DNA of 64,000 nucleotides. It comes from Streptomyces fradiae ATCC 10745 = DSM 40063 (lineage in GTDB: Bacteria; Actinomycetota; Actinomycetes; Streptomycetales; Streptomycetaceae). Below, piece by piece: positions 38,693 to 47,278 of the stretch. The translations under genes were made by a program, and so were the position numbers. The notes under the pieces are model-generated. The model saw only the letters and a program-made list of their open reading frames with translations, was not told the origin of the DNA and searched no databases. Each line of letters begins with the position of its first letter. The stretch's first letter is position 1. The stretch spans positions 1,784,501-1,848,500 of the forward strand of contig NZ_CP023696.1 of NCBI RefSeq assembly GCF_008704425.1, written 5' to 3'.

Positions 38693-39130
38693 TCACCGGG
38701 GGCCCCGCCGCCCGGTGCGCCCCTCGCGCCCCGGGTGCGCCGCAGGCTCCCGGCGCAGTTCGGGGAACCGCCGTTCCAGGTCCAGTCGTACGGCCTCCAT
38801 GGTCGGGTCCGTGACATGCCACGAGTGGGCGCCGGGGTGACCCCGGAACAGCATGCAGGCGTCGCCGTCCGCTCCCCCGGCGACCCCGCACCAGGGCAGT
38901 CGGACGAGCCACCCGCCGAGCCCGCCCCAGCGGAACCAGACCGCCCCGCCAGACGCGTCGTCGTCCCGGCAGAACTGCGCGTGCTCGCCCCCGTGCTCCT
39001 CCCCGAGTTCGCACATCGGGTAGCCGACCTCGCCCCACCGGGACAGGACCGCGCTGAGAGCGGTGCACTGCCGTACGGGCGGCCCCGCACGGCGGGAGGA
39101 GAAGCGGGCGAAGGGCAGGAAGCGCCTCAC
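38693..39130 (-). CDS. Hypothetical protein, second gene of a two-gene unit
   Basis: Soluble 145-residue protein I do not recognise. It has clear third-position GC bias and an ordered, Trp/Gly/Cys-rich centre (CELGEEHGGEHAQFCRDD, VWFRWGGLGGWLVRLPWCG, GAHSWHVTDPTMEAVRLDLE). The GTG start overlaps the stop of the gene upstream (GTGA at 39127-39130). No signal peptide. The C-terminal 20 residues are charged and probably disordered. Positioned next to a DUF5753/DUF397 locus. Confidence 0.65.
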   Translation of the reverse strand: MRRFLPFARFSSRRAGPPVRQCTALSAVLSRWGEVGYPMCELGEEHGGEHAQFCRDDDASGGAVWFRWGGLGGWLVRLPWCGVAGGADGDACMLFRGHPGAHSWHVTDPTMEAVRLDLERRFPELRREPAAHPGREGRTGRRGPR

Positions 39131-39387
39131 AGGACCTCACCCCTGCTGCGGGCGTTCCACCGTTCGATCTCCGCGTGCAGCCTCTCCTTGCGGGTCGCCC
39201 GGCGCACCGCCGCCGGCTCGGCCTCCCACCCCGCCCCGCCCCGGACGGGGCGCAGCGACCAGTACGGCCCGGCCACCCCCCGGAACTCCCCGAGCCGGTC
39301 GTCCCGGCTGGTGTCCACCATGAGTGTGCCGGGGACCGGAACGGCCGCCGGACCTCGCGGGTTCGGTTGTACGGTTTCTCCGGGCAC
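39127..39387 (-). CDS. Hypothetical small protein, first gene of a two-gene unit
   Basis: An 86-residue protein with no known family. A recognisable ordered part is LMVDTSRDDRLGEFRGVAGPYWSLRPVRGG (two segments), followed by a basic helix (RRATRKERLHAEIERWNARS). GTG 39387 is preceded by AGAGGAG at 6 nt. The stop overlaps the start of the 39130 gene, so the two are co-translated. It is divergent from the DUF5753 regulator across a 106-bp promoter region. Confidence 0.68.
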   Translation of the reverse strand: MPGETVQPNPRGPAAVPVPGTLMVDTSRDDRLGEFRGVAGPYWSLRPVRGGAGWEAEPAAVRRATRKERLHAEIERWNARSRGEVL

Positions 39388-39493
39388 CGAGGACTCCTCT
39401 CCGTAGTCGCTTCGCTACGCGCTGCCTCAGCGTGGCGCGGTGCCGCACCCGCTTCAACGTGTCGGGAAAGGACGGAAGGTCGGTGGTGGGTCG

Positions 39494-40300
39494 TTGAACA
39501 TCAAGGAGTTGGACCCGGACAGCTCCCCACAAGCGGCGTTCGGGGCCCGTCTGCGCAGGCTGCGCGGTGAGCGCGGCTGGACGCAGGACGAGTTGGGCGA
39601 CCGGATGGGGTACTCCAGCACTGGTCGCAAGATGCCGACCTTGCGCCTCGCGCGCCGCGCGGACGCGGCGTTGAGCACGGGCGACACCTTCGAGCGCGAG
39701 TGGCGCGAGATGCGGCACGGCTCGCTGCTGGAGGGGTTCCCGGAGTTCCTTGAGCATGAGAGCCGCGCAGCGGAGATCCGGTTGTACGAGGTCGGTGTCA
39801 TGCCGGGCCTGTTGCAGACCCCTGACTACGCCGCCGTACTGGCGGATAGCGCCGTGCGGCGCGGCTCGATCACCCCCGAGCAAGCGGAGGAGCGTGTCGC
39901 ACTCGTCGCGGAGCGGCAGGCTTCGCTCAATCGGACACCACCGCCCATGGTCTTCGTAGTGCTGGACGAAAGCTGCCTCCGTCGGCCGGTCGGGGAACCG
40001 GCAGTCATGAAAGAGCAGGTACAGCGGCTGATCGAGTTCGCCGAACAGCCGAACACCGTCCTTCAAGTGGCCCCGTTCGACATGGGAACACGACGCCCGT
40101 TCGATCTGCCGATAACGCTGCTGACCCTGCCGGACCGCTCGCTCGTGTCGTACGCGGAGTCTGCTCAGCGAGGCCACCTAGAACGCGAAAGCACCTCTGT
40201 CGTACCGCTGTTGACGGCCTACCATCAACTGCAGGCCGAGGCGCCGTCGCAGGCGTCCTCCGTAGCCATGATCAAGACGTTACGAAAGGGCACCCCGTGA
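39494..40300 (+). CDS. XRE/DUF5753 regulator with deleted recognition helix
   Basis: Protein of 268 residues from TTG 39494 (N-terminus NIKELDPDSSPQAAFGARLR is usual for the family). The HTH reads GWTQDELGDRMGYSST and then jumps to GRKMPTLRLARRAD. In the in-window relative at 1-441 nine residues (EDLVSSLER) separate GYS from GRR; here only ST does, so about seven residues of helix 3 are missing in frame. The DUF5753 domain is intact (YEVGVMPGLLQTPDYA, MVFVVLDESCLRRPVG, VLQVAPFDMGTRRPFDLP). DNA binding is probably lost or changed. Coupled by GTGA to the DUF397 gene that follows. Confidence 0.87.
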   Translation: MNIKELDPDSSPQAAFGARLRRLRGERGWTQDELGDRMGYSSTGRKMPTLRLARRADAALSTGDTFEREWREMRHGSLLEGFPEFLEHESRAAEIRLYEVGVMPGLLQTPDYAAVLADSAVRRGSITPEQAEERVALVAERQASLNRTPPPMVFVVLDESCLRRPVGEPAVMKEQVQRLIEFAEQPNTVLQVAPFDMGTRRPFDLPITLLTLPDRSLVSYAESAQRGHLERESTSVVPLLTAYHQLQAEAPSQASSVAMIKTLRKGTP

Positions 40301-40506
40301 CGACCGAGTCCCCCCACTGGTTCAAGTCCTCCTACAGCAACAACGGTGGCCAGTGCATCGAGATCCGCAGCGACCTCGCCGCCTCCCACGGCCTCGTCCC
40401 CGTCCGCGACTCCAAGAACCCCACCGGCCCCGCCCTCACCGTCCCCACCCACGCCTTCGCCGCCTTCGTTGCAGGCGTCAAGGACGGCCGGATCGGAACG
40501 TTCTGA
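40297..40506 (+). CDS. DUF397 protein, copy 1
   Basis: A 69-residue DUF397 protein (SPHWFKSSYSNNGGQCIEI, LVPVRDSKNPTGPALTVP, AFAAFVAGVKDG). Family members are partners of adjacent DUF5753 regulators and are thought to act with them in Streptomyces development-related control. GTG 40297 overlaps the regulator stop. Its sequence is nearly the same as copy 2 at 40604. Confidence 0.92.
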   Translation: MTTESPHWFKSSYSNNGGQCIEIRSDLAASHGLVPVRDSKNPTGPALTVPTHAFAAFVAGVKDGRIGTF

Positions 40507-40603
40507 CCCCAGCGGCCCTTGCCGAGTCCCGTGGCACCACGGCGGCAAGGGCTTCGGCGGCACGTCGAGCAGTCCCGATCGAACGGATGCGAAAGGGCAC
40601 CCA

Positions 40604-40810
40604 GTGACGACCACGACCGATTCGCCCCACTGGTTCAAGTCCTCCTACAGCGACAACGGTGGCGCCTGCATCGAGATCCGCAGCGACCTCGCCGCCTCCC
40701 ACGGCCTCGTCCCCGTCCGCGACTCCAAGAACCCCACCGGCCCCGCCCTCACCGTCCCCACCCACGCCTTCGCCGCCTTCGTGGCGGGCGTCAAGGGCGG
40801 CACCGTCTGA
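40604..40810 (+). CDS. DUF397 protein, copy 2
   Basis: A 68-residue DUF397 protein differing from copy 1 in a few residues (TTTTDSPHWF, SDNGGACIEI) and in its C-terminus (GVKGGTV). The DNA from about 40680 to 40790 is almost identical to 40370-40480, and even the ribosome site GAAAGGGCACCC is repeated, so this is a recent tandem duplication with an offset near 307 bp. GTG 40604. Confidence 0.92.
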   Translation: MTTTTDSPHWFKSSYSDNGGACIEIRSDLAASHGLVPVRDSKNPTGPALTVPTHAFAAFVAGVKGGTV

Positions 40811-40908
40811 CCAAGACCCGCGCCCGGTGGTCAAGTTGGGCCGCCCTCCGTCACGCCGGACCGTCCGGTTCCCGTACCGTACGGCTGGGGTGACGGAGGG
40901 GGTCGGGC

Positions 40909-42558
40909 ATGGGCACCGGACTGCGGCTGGGACCGCTGCTGAGATACGTGGAGTGGCCGGACGCGACCGGGGTCGCGTACCGCCCCGCCGCGACCGTGTG
41001 GGTCGAGGCCGACGGGCCCGGCACCGCCGAGGTGCGGTGCGCCGACGGCGCGGGCGGGAGCGCCCGTACGTTCCAGGTGGCCGGGCACCACTACGCGCTG
41101 GTCCCGGTCACGGGCCTGACACCGGGCACCACTACGGCGTACGAGGTGCTGCTCGACGGGCAGCGGGTCTGGCCGCTGCCCGACTCACCGTTCCCGCCGA
41201 GCACGGTGACCGTGCCGGAGGGGCCGGGGGCGCCCCTGCGGGTCACGTTCGGCTCGTGCCGCTGGGCCGCCACGGGCGCCGTGGGCCGCCACCCCGCCGG
41301 GGCCGACGCCCTCGGGGCGCTCGCCGCCAAGCTGGCCGCCGACCCGGCCGCCGAGCGCCCCGACGTCCTGCTCCTGCTGGGCGACCAGGTGTACGCCGAC
41401 AAGCCGTCCGAGGCGACCAGGGAGTGGATGGCCGGGCGGCGGGACCTGGCCGAGCCGCCGGGCGAGCAGGTGGCGGACTACGAGGAGTACACCCGGATCT
41501 ACCAGGAGTCCTGGCTCGACCCGCAGGTCCGCTGGCTGCTCTCCACCGTGCCCAGCATGATGATCTTCGACGACCACGACGTGATCGACGACTGGAACAC
41601 CAGCGCCGCCTGGCTGGCCGGGATGCGCGCCATGCCCTGGTGGCGCGAGCGGCTGCTGAGCGGCCTGATGGCGTACTGGGTCCACCAGCACCTGGGCAAC
41701 CTGTCGCCGTCCGAGCTGGCCGTCGACCCGCTGTACGCGCGGGTGCGGGCGGTGCCCGACGGCACGGCGGCGCTCCGCCGGTTCGCCGCCGAGGCGGACG
41801 CCGACCCGGCGCGCGTGCGGTGGAGCTACCGGCGGGACCTCGGCCGCACCCGCCTGGTGATGGTGGACACCCGCGCGGCCCGCGTCCTGGACGAGCAGAA
41901 GCGGGCCATGCTCGGCGAGGAGGACGCCCGCTGGGTGGGCGAGCAGATGCTGGAGGGCCGCGAGGGCCGGGACCACCTGCTGGTCGGCAGCTCCCTGCCG
42001 TGGCTGCTGCCGCCGCTGGTGCACGACGCCGAGCGGTGGAGCGCCGCGCTCTGCCGGGGCGAGCGGGGCGAGCGCTGGGCGCGGACCGGGGAGTCGCTGC
42101 GCCGCCTGTCGGACCTGGAGCACTGGGCGGCGTTCCCGGAGTCGTTCGCGTGGCTGACGGGGCTGCTGACCGAGGCGGGGCGGGGGCCGGACGGCCCGGC
42201 GACGGTGTCGGTCCTGTCGGGGGACGTGCACCACGCGTACGTGGCGGAGGCGGACCTGCCCGGTACGCGGGCCCACGTGCTCCAGATGACGTGCTCGCCG
42301 ATCCACCAGCGCATCCCGTACGCCCTGCGGCTCGGCTTCCGCTTCGGCTGGAGCCGCGCGGGGCGGTGGCTCGGGCGGGCGCTGGCGCGGCACGGCCGGG
42401 CGGGTGGCTCCGGACCCGGATGGAGCAGGGCCGGCGGGCCGTGGTTCGGCAACCAGCTGATGACGCTGACGCTCCAGGGCCGTTCGGCGGGGCTGCGGGT
42501 GGAGCTGGCCCGCCGGGACGGGCGGCTCGTGACGACCCACGAGCGCGCCTGGGGTTGA
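40909..42558 (+). CDS. PhoD-like alkaline phosphatase / phosphodiesterase family protein
   Basis: Protein of 549 residues. An N-terminal beta domain (1-100) precedes the metallophosphatase core: VTFGSCRWAA, DVLLLLGDQVYADKPSE (metal Asp/Gln), MIFDDHDVIDDWN (metal Asp, His), LLVGSSLPWLLPP and VSVLSGDVHHAYVAE (metal His pair). No Tat or Sec signal is present, so unlike classic PhoD it should stay in the cytoplasm. The C-terminal Gly/Arg-rich loop (about 490-515) is variable. Substrate unknown. ATG 40909 is preceded by GGAGGGGG. Confidence 0.88.
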   Translation: MGTGLRLGPLLRYVEWPDATGVAYRPAATVWVEADGPGTAEVRCADGAGGSARTFQVAGHHYALVPVTGLTPGTTTAYEVLLDGQRVWPLPDSPFPPSTVTVPEGPGAPLRVTFGSCRWAATGAVGRHPAGADALGALAAKLAADPAAERPDVLLLLGDQVYADKPSEATREWMAGRRDLAEPPGEQVADYEEYTRIYQESWLDPQVRWLLSTVPSMMIFDDHDVIDDWNTSAAWLAGMRAMPWWRERLLSGLMAYWVHQHLGNLSPSELAVDPLYARVRAVPDGTAALRRFAAEADADPARVRWSYRRDLGRTRLVMVDTRAARVLDEQKRAMLGEEDARWVGEQMLEGREGRDHLLVGSSLPWLLPPLVHDAERWSAALCRGERGERWARTGESLRRLSDLEHWAAFPESFAWLTGLLTEAGRGPDGPATVSVLSGDVHHAYVAEADLPGTRAHVLQMTCSPIHQRIPYALRLGFRFGWSRAGRWLGRALARHGRAGGSGPGWSRAGGPWFGNQLMTLTLQGRSAGLRVELARRDGRLVTTHERAWG

Positions 42559-43041
42559 TTTCCGGCCATTGAAGGGCCGCTGAGGGCCCACCGGGAGGCC
42601 CGGCCCACCCGGCCCCGTACTCCGGGGGGCCGGCCCGTGCGCCGCCACGGCCGGGGCGGCGCACCGACGGCGGGCCGCCCTCCCGGCACCACCGGCCGCC
42701 GGGGCGCCCGCCCTGCGTACCCCGGTCGGGGCCTCCGTACCGGGCCGGGGCCTTCGCCCCCGCGGCACAGGCCGGCGCACCCGCACCAGCGCGCCCACGG
42801 CGGCTTCCGGGGAGCGTCGCCGTGGCGGTGACCCGCCACCATCAGGGGGGCGCCCAGCGCGCGGATCACCGCGCCCACCCCCGCCGACCTGCGCATCTCG
42901 CCCCCGGTTCCGGAGGGCGATCGACTGACCGCTTTCCGCCGGGGTATCTCCACACGCCTGAATGTTGAACTTGCAAGTAATGGTGAGGGGTGCCTAACGT
43001 GGACCCGCAACCGGTTCAGTCCCCCGCCGAAGGAGCCCCCC
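42559..43041. other. Long intergenic region with palindromic site
   Basis: A 483-bp gap with no convincing gene. Positions 42590-42830 are very GC-rich with overlapping inverted repeats and may terminate the phosphatase transcript. Positions 42955-43000 are AT-richer: ACTTGCAAGT (42969-42978) is a perfect 10-bp palindrome beside TTGAAC (42965-42970), which could be a -35. It is the probable promoter and operator of the DoxX gene. Confidence 0.5.
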
Positions 43042-43530
43042 GTGTCCCCTGCCTCCTCCATGCCTTCCCCGTCCTCCGCCTCTTCCGTCACCGCGCGCCT
43101 CGATCGGGCGCGTCCGTACGCGCTCGCCCTCTTCCGGGTCGCCATCGGCCTGCTGTTCCTGTGCCACGGCGCCGCCAAGCTGGCCGGCGTCCTCGGCGGG
43201 GCCGACGGCTCGGGCGGCACGGTCCCGGCGGGCACCTGGCCGTACTGGTACGCGGCGGTGATCGAGCTGGTGGGCGGCGCCCTCGTCCTGGTGGGCCTGG
43301 GCACCCGCGCGGCGGCCTTCGTCTCGTCCGGGGCCATGGCGTACGCCTACTTCTCGGCCCACCAGCCGGAGGGCCTGTTCCCCATGGAGAACGGCGGCGA
43401 GGCCGCGGCCCTCTTCTGCTGGGCGCTGTTCCTGCTGGTCTTCACCGGTCCGGGCGCCCTGGCGGTGGACGGCCTGTTCGGTGCGGGCCGCCGGGCGGCC
43501 GAGCGCGAGCAGTCGACGCTGGCGGCGTAA
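43042..43530 (+). CDS. DoxX-family membrane protein
   Basis: Membrane protein of 162 residues with four helices (ALALFRVAIGLLFLCHGAAK, WYAAVIELVGGALVLVGLG, AAFVSSGAMAYAYFSAHQ, AALFCWALFLLVFTGPGAL), matching the DoxX fold. In mycobacteria a DoxX protein joins superoxide dismutase and thiol transport systems in redox defence; the role here is unproven. GTG 43042 follows AAGGAG. A palindromic operator-like site lies 64 bp upstream. Confidence 0.9.
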   Translation: MSPASSMPSPSSASSVTARLDRARPYALALFRVAIGLLFLCHGAAKLAGVLGGADGSGGTVPAGTWPYWYAAVIELVGGALVLVGLGTRAAAFVSSGAMAYAYFSAHQPEGLFPMENGGEAAALFCWALFLLVFTGPGALAVDGLFGAGRRAAEREQSTLAA

Positions 43531-43810
43531 CCGGCGCGGCCGCGGCGCGGCCGACGCGCACCGGGGGCGCCCGGTGCCGGGCCGGCCGACGGGGCCCCGT
43601 GCCCCGGCCGTTCAAGCCCCGGCCCATGCCCCCGGCCGGGCGCCCCTCCCCTCCCGCCACGCCGTCCCCGCTCCCGCACCCTCCCTCGCCCCACCCCCTG
43701 GCCGAAATCCATCCCTCACTCCGGCCACCCTCCCCGCGCGCCGGTCGCCGCGTAAGGCGTACGCTGTTGCGCGTTCTCAGGGGTGGCAGGGGTGGAGGCG
43801 GGGAGACAAG

Positions 43811-44440
43811 GTGCTGGAGAGCGTGAGGTTGCTGGCCGGAAGTCCATGGATCTACGCCGCGGTGGCCGCCTCCGTGGTCCTGGACGTGTTCCTCCCCATC
43901 CTGCCCAGCGGCGTCCTGCTGATCTCGGCCGCGACGGCGGCGACCGCGGCGACGGCGACCGCCGCCCCTGGCGGGATCTCGCTCATCGCCCTCGCCCTGT
44001 GCGCGGCCTCCGCCTCGGTGCTCGGCGACCTGGTCGCCTACCGCCTCGCCTGGCGCGGCGGGCCCCGCCTGGACCGGGCCATCGCCCGCTCCAGGCGCCT
44101 GACCACAGCGCAGGAACGTCTCGGCACGGCGCTCGGGCGGGGCGGCGGCGCCCTCGTCGTCATCGCCCGGTTCGCCCCGGCCGGGCGGTCCGTCGTGTCG
44201 CTGGGCGCGGGCGCGGCCCGGCGGCGGGCGCGCGAGTTCGTGCCGTGGTCCGTCCTGGCCGGGGTGGCCTGGGCCTCGTACAGCGTGGGGGTGGGCTACT
44301 TCGGCGGGCAGTGGCTGGGCGCGACCTGGTTCAGCGTGGCCGTGTCGGTGCTCGCGCTCTGCCTGGCCGGGAGTGTCGCCGCGTACGTCGTGCGCCGCCC
44401 GGCCCCCGAACCGCCCGCGGCCGCGGCGACGGCCGCCTAG
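43811..44440 (+). CDS. DedA-family (SNARE-associated, VTT domain) membrane protein
   Basis: Membrane protein of 209 residues. The family core appears as VLDVFLPILPSGVLLISAA, ALCAASASVLGDLVAYRLAWRGG and VVIARFAPAGRSVVSLGAGAARR, the last with the functional Arg and Gly residues. DedA proteins flip polyprenyl phosphate or phospholipids and affect proton gradient-linked drug resistance. GTG 43811 is preceded by GGGGAGA. The 280 bp before it show no gene. Confidence 0.85.
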   Translation: MLESVRLLAGSPWIYAAVAASVVLDVFLPILPSGVLLISAATAATAATATAAPGGISLIALALCAASASVLGDLVAYRLAWRGGPRLDRAIARSRRLTTAQERLGTALGRGGGALVVIARFAPAGRSVVSLGAGAARRRAREFVPWSVLAGVAWASYSVGVGYFGGQWLGATWFSVAVSVLALCLAGSVAAYVVRRPAPEPPAAAATAA

Positions 44441-44486
44441 GACCGGCCAGAGGCATGATCGCCGGACAGTGAGGGGGGGCGATCGC

Positions 44487-44804
44487 ATGTCCGCGAGACG
44501 GACGGAGCTGGTGGACCTGCCGGTCTCCTTCGGGCGGCCCGTGCGCCTCTTCGCCTGCATCGTGGGGCACAGCCACGACTGGCGCGCGTTCATCCTGGAG
44601 CCCGGCCCCGATTCCAGCCCCGGCCCCGGCCCCGGTCCCGGCAACGGCCACGTGGTCGCCGGTGGGGTCTTCTGGGCGGAGAGCTCCGCTCCGATCGGCC
44701 ACAGCAGCTTCCTGGCACCCGCCTACGACCTGCCGCGGTTCCACCCGGACCGGCCGGTGCCGCCGGAGCCGCCCCTCGTCCGCACCACCTATCCGCGGCG
44801 CTGA
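44487..44804 (+). CDS. Hypothetical protein with Pro-Gly repeat
   Basis: A 105-residue protein I do not recognise. Residues 1-45 are ordered (LVDLPVSFGRPVRLFACIVGHSHDWRAFILE), 46-60 are a short Pro-Gly tandem (PGPGPGPG), and the rest includes FWAESSAPIGHSSFLAPAYDLP. ATG 44487 has GAGGGGGGG upstream. The last 16 bp overlap the convergent DUF2277 gene. Confidence 0.65.
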   Translation: MSARRTELVDLPVSFGRPVRLFACIVGHSHDWRAFILEPGPDSSPGPGPGPGNGHVVAGGVFWAESSAPIGHSSFLAPAYDLPRFHPDRPVPPEPPLVRTTYPRR

Positions 44805-45052
44805 GCGCCCGCCCGCGGTGGGCCGGCCTGCCCCCGCGCGGCGGCGCCGCGTACCTCCAGGCCGTCGAGGAGCGCCCGCGTCGCCTCGGCGACGTCGGCC
44901 ACCGCGCGCTCGAACACCTCCCGGTTGTGGGCGGCGGGCGCGCGGAAGCCGGACACCTTGCGCACGTACTGGAGCGCGGCGGCGCGGATGTCGTCCTCGG
45001 TGGCCTCCTCGGGCAGCGCGGGAGGGCGGAGGGTCTTGATGCTGCGGCACAT
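44789..45052 (-). CDS. DUF2277 family protein
   Basis: An 87-residue protein of the DUF2277 family, starting with the family hallmark MCRSIKTLRPP and continuing EATEDDIRAAALQYVRKVSGFRAPAAHN in two parts. Function unknown. The C-terminal 20 residues are Arg/Gly/Ala-rich and not conserved. Start ATG 45052. Single gene. Confidence 0.9.
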   Translation of the reverse strand: MCRSIKTLRPPALPEEATEDDIRAAALQYVRKVSGFRAPAAHNREVFERAVADVAEATRALLDGLEVRGAAARGQAGPPRAGAQRRG

Positions 45053-45144
45053 ACCGGTCCTCGCGGGGTCGGGCGAACGGCCGGCCGGGCTGCCGGCCGC
45101 GGGTTTCCCCACTGCCAGGATGCACCCGCCCGTCGTGTGATCAG

Positions 45145-45711
45145 ATGAACTCCATGATCAAGGCGAGGACTCTGTATCTGTTCTGCTCGGCCGCTCCCCC
45201 CGTGTTCGAGGTGGCGAGCGTGATCGAGGAGGCGCAGGCGCGCGGCTGGGACGTCTGCCTGGGGCTGACGCCGAGCGCCGCGCGGTGGCTGGAGCCGAGT
45301 CTCGACGGGCTGGCCGTGCTGACCGGGCACCCGGTGCGCAGCGCGTACAAGCGTCCGGGCGACCCGGACGTGTGGCCGCCCGCCGACGCGATCCTGTTCG
45401 CCCCGGCCACGTTCAACACGGTGAACTCCTGGGCCCTCGGGCTGACCGGCGCCTTCGTGGTGGGCGTCGCGGCGGAGGGCCTGGGCAAGGGCCTGCCGAT
45501 CGTGGCGATGCCGTGCGCGAACGCCGCGTACGTACGCCACCCGCAGTTCGACCGGTCGGTCGAGACACTGCGGGCGGCGGGGGTGGCGGTGCTGTACGGG
45601 GAGGGCGGCTACGTCCCGGACCCGCCCGGCCGGGACTGGCCGGAGCGGTTCCCTTGGGCGGTCGCCCTGGACGCGGTGGACGCGGCGCACGCGGCACGCG
45701 AGGCCGGGTGA
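45145..45711 (+). CDS. Flavoprotein of the HFCD family
   Basis: Protein of 188 residues of the homo-oligomeric flavin-containing Cys decarboxylase fold, which includes phosphopantothenoylcysteine decarboxylase and dfp. Motifs: TLYLFCSAAPPVFEVAS, the flavin-binding DAILFAPATFNTVNSWALG and LPIVAMPCANAAYVRHP. Substrate is unknown; Streptomyces carry several stand-alone members. The start is ATG 45145 or 45154; no clear ribosome site is visible, so the transcript may be leaderless. Confidence 0.85.
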   Translation: MNSMIKARTLYLFCSAAPPVFEVASVIEEAQARGWDVCLGLTPSAARWLEPSLDGLAVLTGHPVRSAYKRPGDPDVWPPADAILFAPATFNTVNSWALGLTGAFVVGVAAEGLGKGLPIVAMPCANAAYVRHPQFDRSVETLRAAGVAVLYGEGGYVPDPPGRDWPERFPWAVALDAVDAAHAAREAG

Positions 45712-45808
45712 GCCTGCCGCACCGGGACGGTGCGGGGGTGGGCCGCCGGGGCGACGCGGGGTGAGCCGCCGGGAGGGCACGAGGCGGGCGACGCGGGACG
45801 GTGGTCCG

Positions 45809-45883
45809 TCAGGCGTTGGGCCGCTTGCCGTGGTTGGCCTTCTTGCCCTTGCGGGCACGGCGCTTGTTGCCGCGCTTCGACAT
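45809..45883 (-). CDS. 50S ribosomal protein bL37
   Basis: A 24-residue, very basic peptide, MSKRGNKRRARKGKKANH then GKRPNA. It matches what I know of actinobacterial bL37, first seen in mycobacterial ribosome structures. The ATG at 45881-45883 has GGGAG 7 nt upstream. No neighbour overlaps. It is easy to miss because of its size. Confidence 0.85.
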   Translation of the reverse strand: MSKRGNKRRARKGKKANHGKRPNA

Positions 45884-46331
45884 GGGGTCACTCCCTTCGA
45901 GGGCCCGAACTGGGGCGTTCGGGGGCATTACGGGCATGGTCAGTCTAGGCGCGCCGGCCGCACCCCGCACGGGCGGCCCACCTGCCCCATGGGCGGCCGG
46001 CTGCCGGGCCGGGCCGGTGATCCGCCCACCCGGCCAGGCAGCCGACCCTCTCTCCCCCACCCCATCCCCGCCCTCTCCCGCCCCTGGGCACACCCCTACG
46101 AGCCCCCGGATGCAGTCGGCCTCGACGACGATGACGACGACCGCGACGTGTGAGCCGTGGGCGGCACTGCGCCCGGCCCTCGCTGCACGCCGAGACATTC
46201 GCCGCACCGCGGCTTGCCTGATCACGGCGGGTGCAGAGATGCGGCCGTCGGGGCAACGGCTCGGCGCCGGCCGCGCTGCAGTGCCTCCTGAGTCGCCGTA
46301 AGGACACTGTGGGGACGGTCGGCGGCGGGAG
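45884..46331. other. Intergenic region, no gene found
   Basis: 448 bp between the bL37 start and the end of the HD-domain gene. Short ORFs exist in several frames, but none has a ribosome site with family-like sequence. Base composition becomes less GC-rich towards the HD gene (from about 46120). Confidence 0.5.
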
Positions 46332-46934
46332 TCACTCAGTGAGGGCCTGGCCGTAGAAGGCAGCGAGAGCATGTACGTCAGGCTCCCCGAACGTCTTGCG
46401 GAGCAGGGTGAAGGCGTCGACCTTGTCGTGCCCGAAACGGCTGACGTAGGTGGCGTAGGCGTTGGCGGTGAGGAACTTCGGCGGGGTGGTTTTGCTGTGG
46501 AACTTGTCGGCGTACATCACCAGCTTCTCTTCCTCGGTGATGGCGAGGTAGTCGGCCGGCGGCAGGGGGAGTTGCTGGCAGAGCACGTCGTCTCTCGTCA
46601 AACCCACACCGGTATGACAGGAGCAGAATCGGCACAGGGTCTCGGGGAGCCCTTCGGCCGCGAGGATCTCATGGCCGAGGAGCCCATGACGGACATACTT
46701 CTTGTGGTCGAGGTTTCCATCAGTGCCGTAGAGGCGGTAGACGCCGATGTCGTGAAGGAGACTTCCGGCTCGGACGAGATCTCTATCGATGTCTGTGTCG
46801 TTCCGGGAATTGAGGAGCTCCTCCGCAATGCGCCAGACGATCTCACTGTGACCGTAGACGGCTTCGAACGCTTCGAGTGAGGGTGCGTGGCGTTCGTGGA
46901 GCGCGCGAATTTCTTCCGCTGTCGGAGAACTCAT
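46332..46934 (-). CDS. HD-domain phosphohydrolase, lower-GC gene
   Basis: Protein of 200 residues. The HD metal site is complete: His in VYGHSEIVWRIAEEL, the HD doublet in AGSLLHDIGVYRLYG, His in VRHGLLGHEIL, His in FCSCHTGVGLT and Asp in VMYADKFHSK. It likely hydrolyses a nucleotide or phosphate ester. Third codon positions contain clearly more A and T than neighbouring genes, suggesting horizontal gain. ATG 46934 is used (a TTG precedes it). Single gene. Confidence 0.85.
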   Translation of the reverse strand: MSSPTAEEIRALHERHAPSLEAFEAVYGHSEIVWRIAEELLNSRNDTDIDRDLVRAGSLLHDIGVYRLYGTDGNLDHKKYVRHGLLGHEILAAEGLPETLCRFCSCHTGVGLTRDDVLCQQLPLPPADYLAITEEEKLVMYADKFHSKTTPPKFLTANAYATYVSRFGHDKVDAFTLLRKTFGEPDVHALAAFYGQALTE

Positions 46935-47278
46935 CAAAGCAAGAGTAGCAATGTGGCGCTCAGCGCTGTACGGCGGTCGGGCGCTTCGGCCATCTGCCGC
47001 CCGACAGAGGGTGACACCCCCGCACCCCTAGAGCACAGGCGCCGGCGCCGAGTGCGGACAACCCTTGCGGGGTCAGGTGGTCGGCCCTCCGCCTGAGCGC
47101 CCGTTGCCCGGTCCGCGGTGTTGTCGTTGTCTGAGGGAGGGGCGCGCAAGGAGGCGGCCGGCGCGCTCCTGTGCCTTCTATGCCTCCTATGCCTCCTGAG
47201 CCTCGGAAATGCGCCTTTCCTCGGCGGCGACGGGGGTGGATTCTGTTTCTCCCGGTAAGCGCACCAAGGTTGGTACCC
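46935..47278. other. Intergenic region, no gene found
   Basis: 344 bp between divergent genes. It contains a small direct repeat (TATGCCTCC twice near 47179-47196) and is less GC-rich than average. Promoters for both neighbours should lie here, but no hexamer pair stands out. Confidence 0.45.

Noticed and set aside
42559..42990. Possible minus-strand gene in the gap before DoxX
   Set aside because: Open frames there lack a start with ribosome site and translate to Arg/Pro/Gly-rich sequence without family features.
47171..47278. Upstream extension of the DUF2690 gene
   Set aside because: The extra 36 residues are Met/Pro/Arg-rich with no ribosome site and come from a small DNA repeat; GTG 47279 is simpler.
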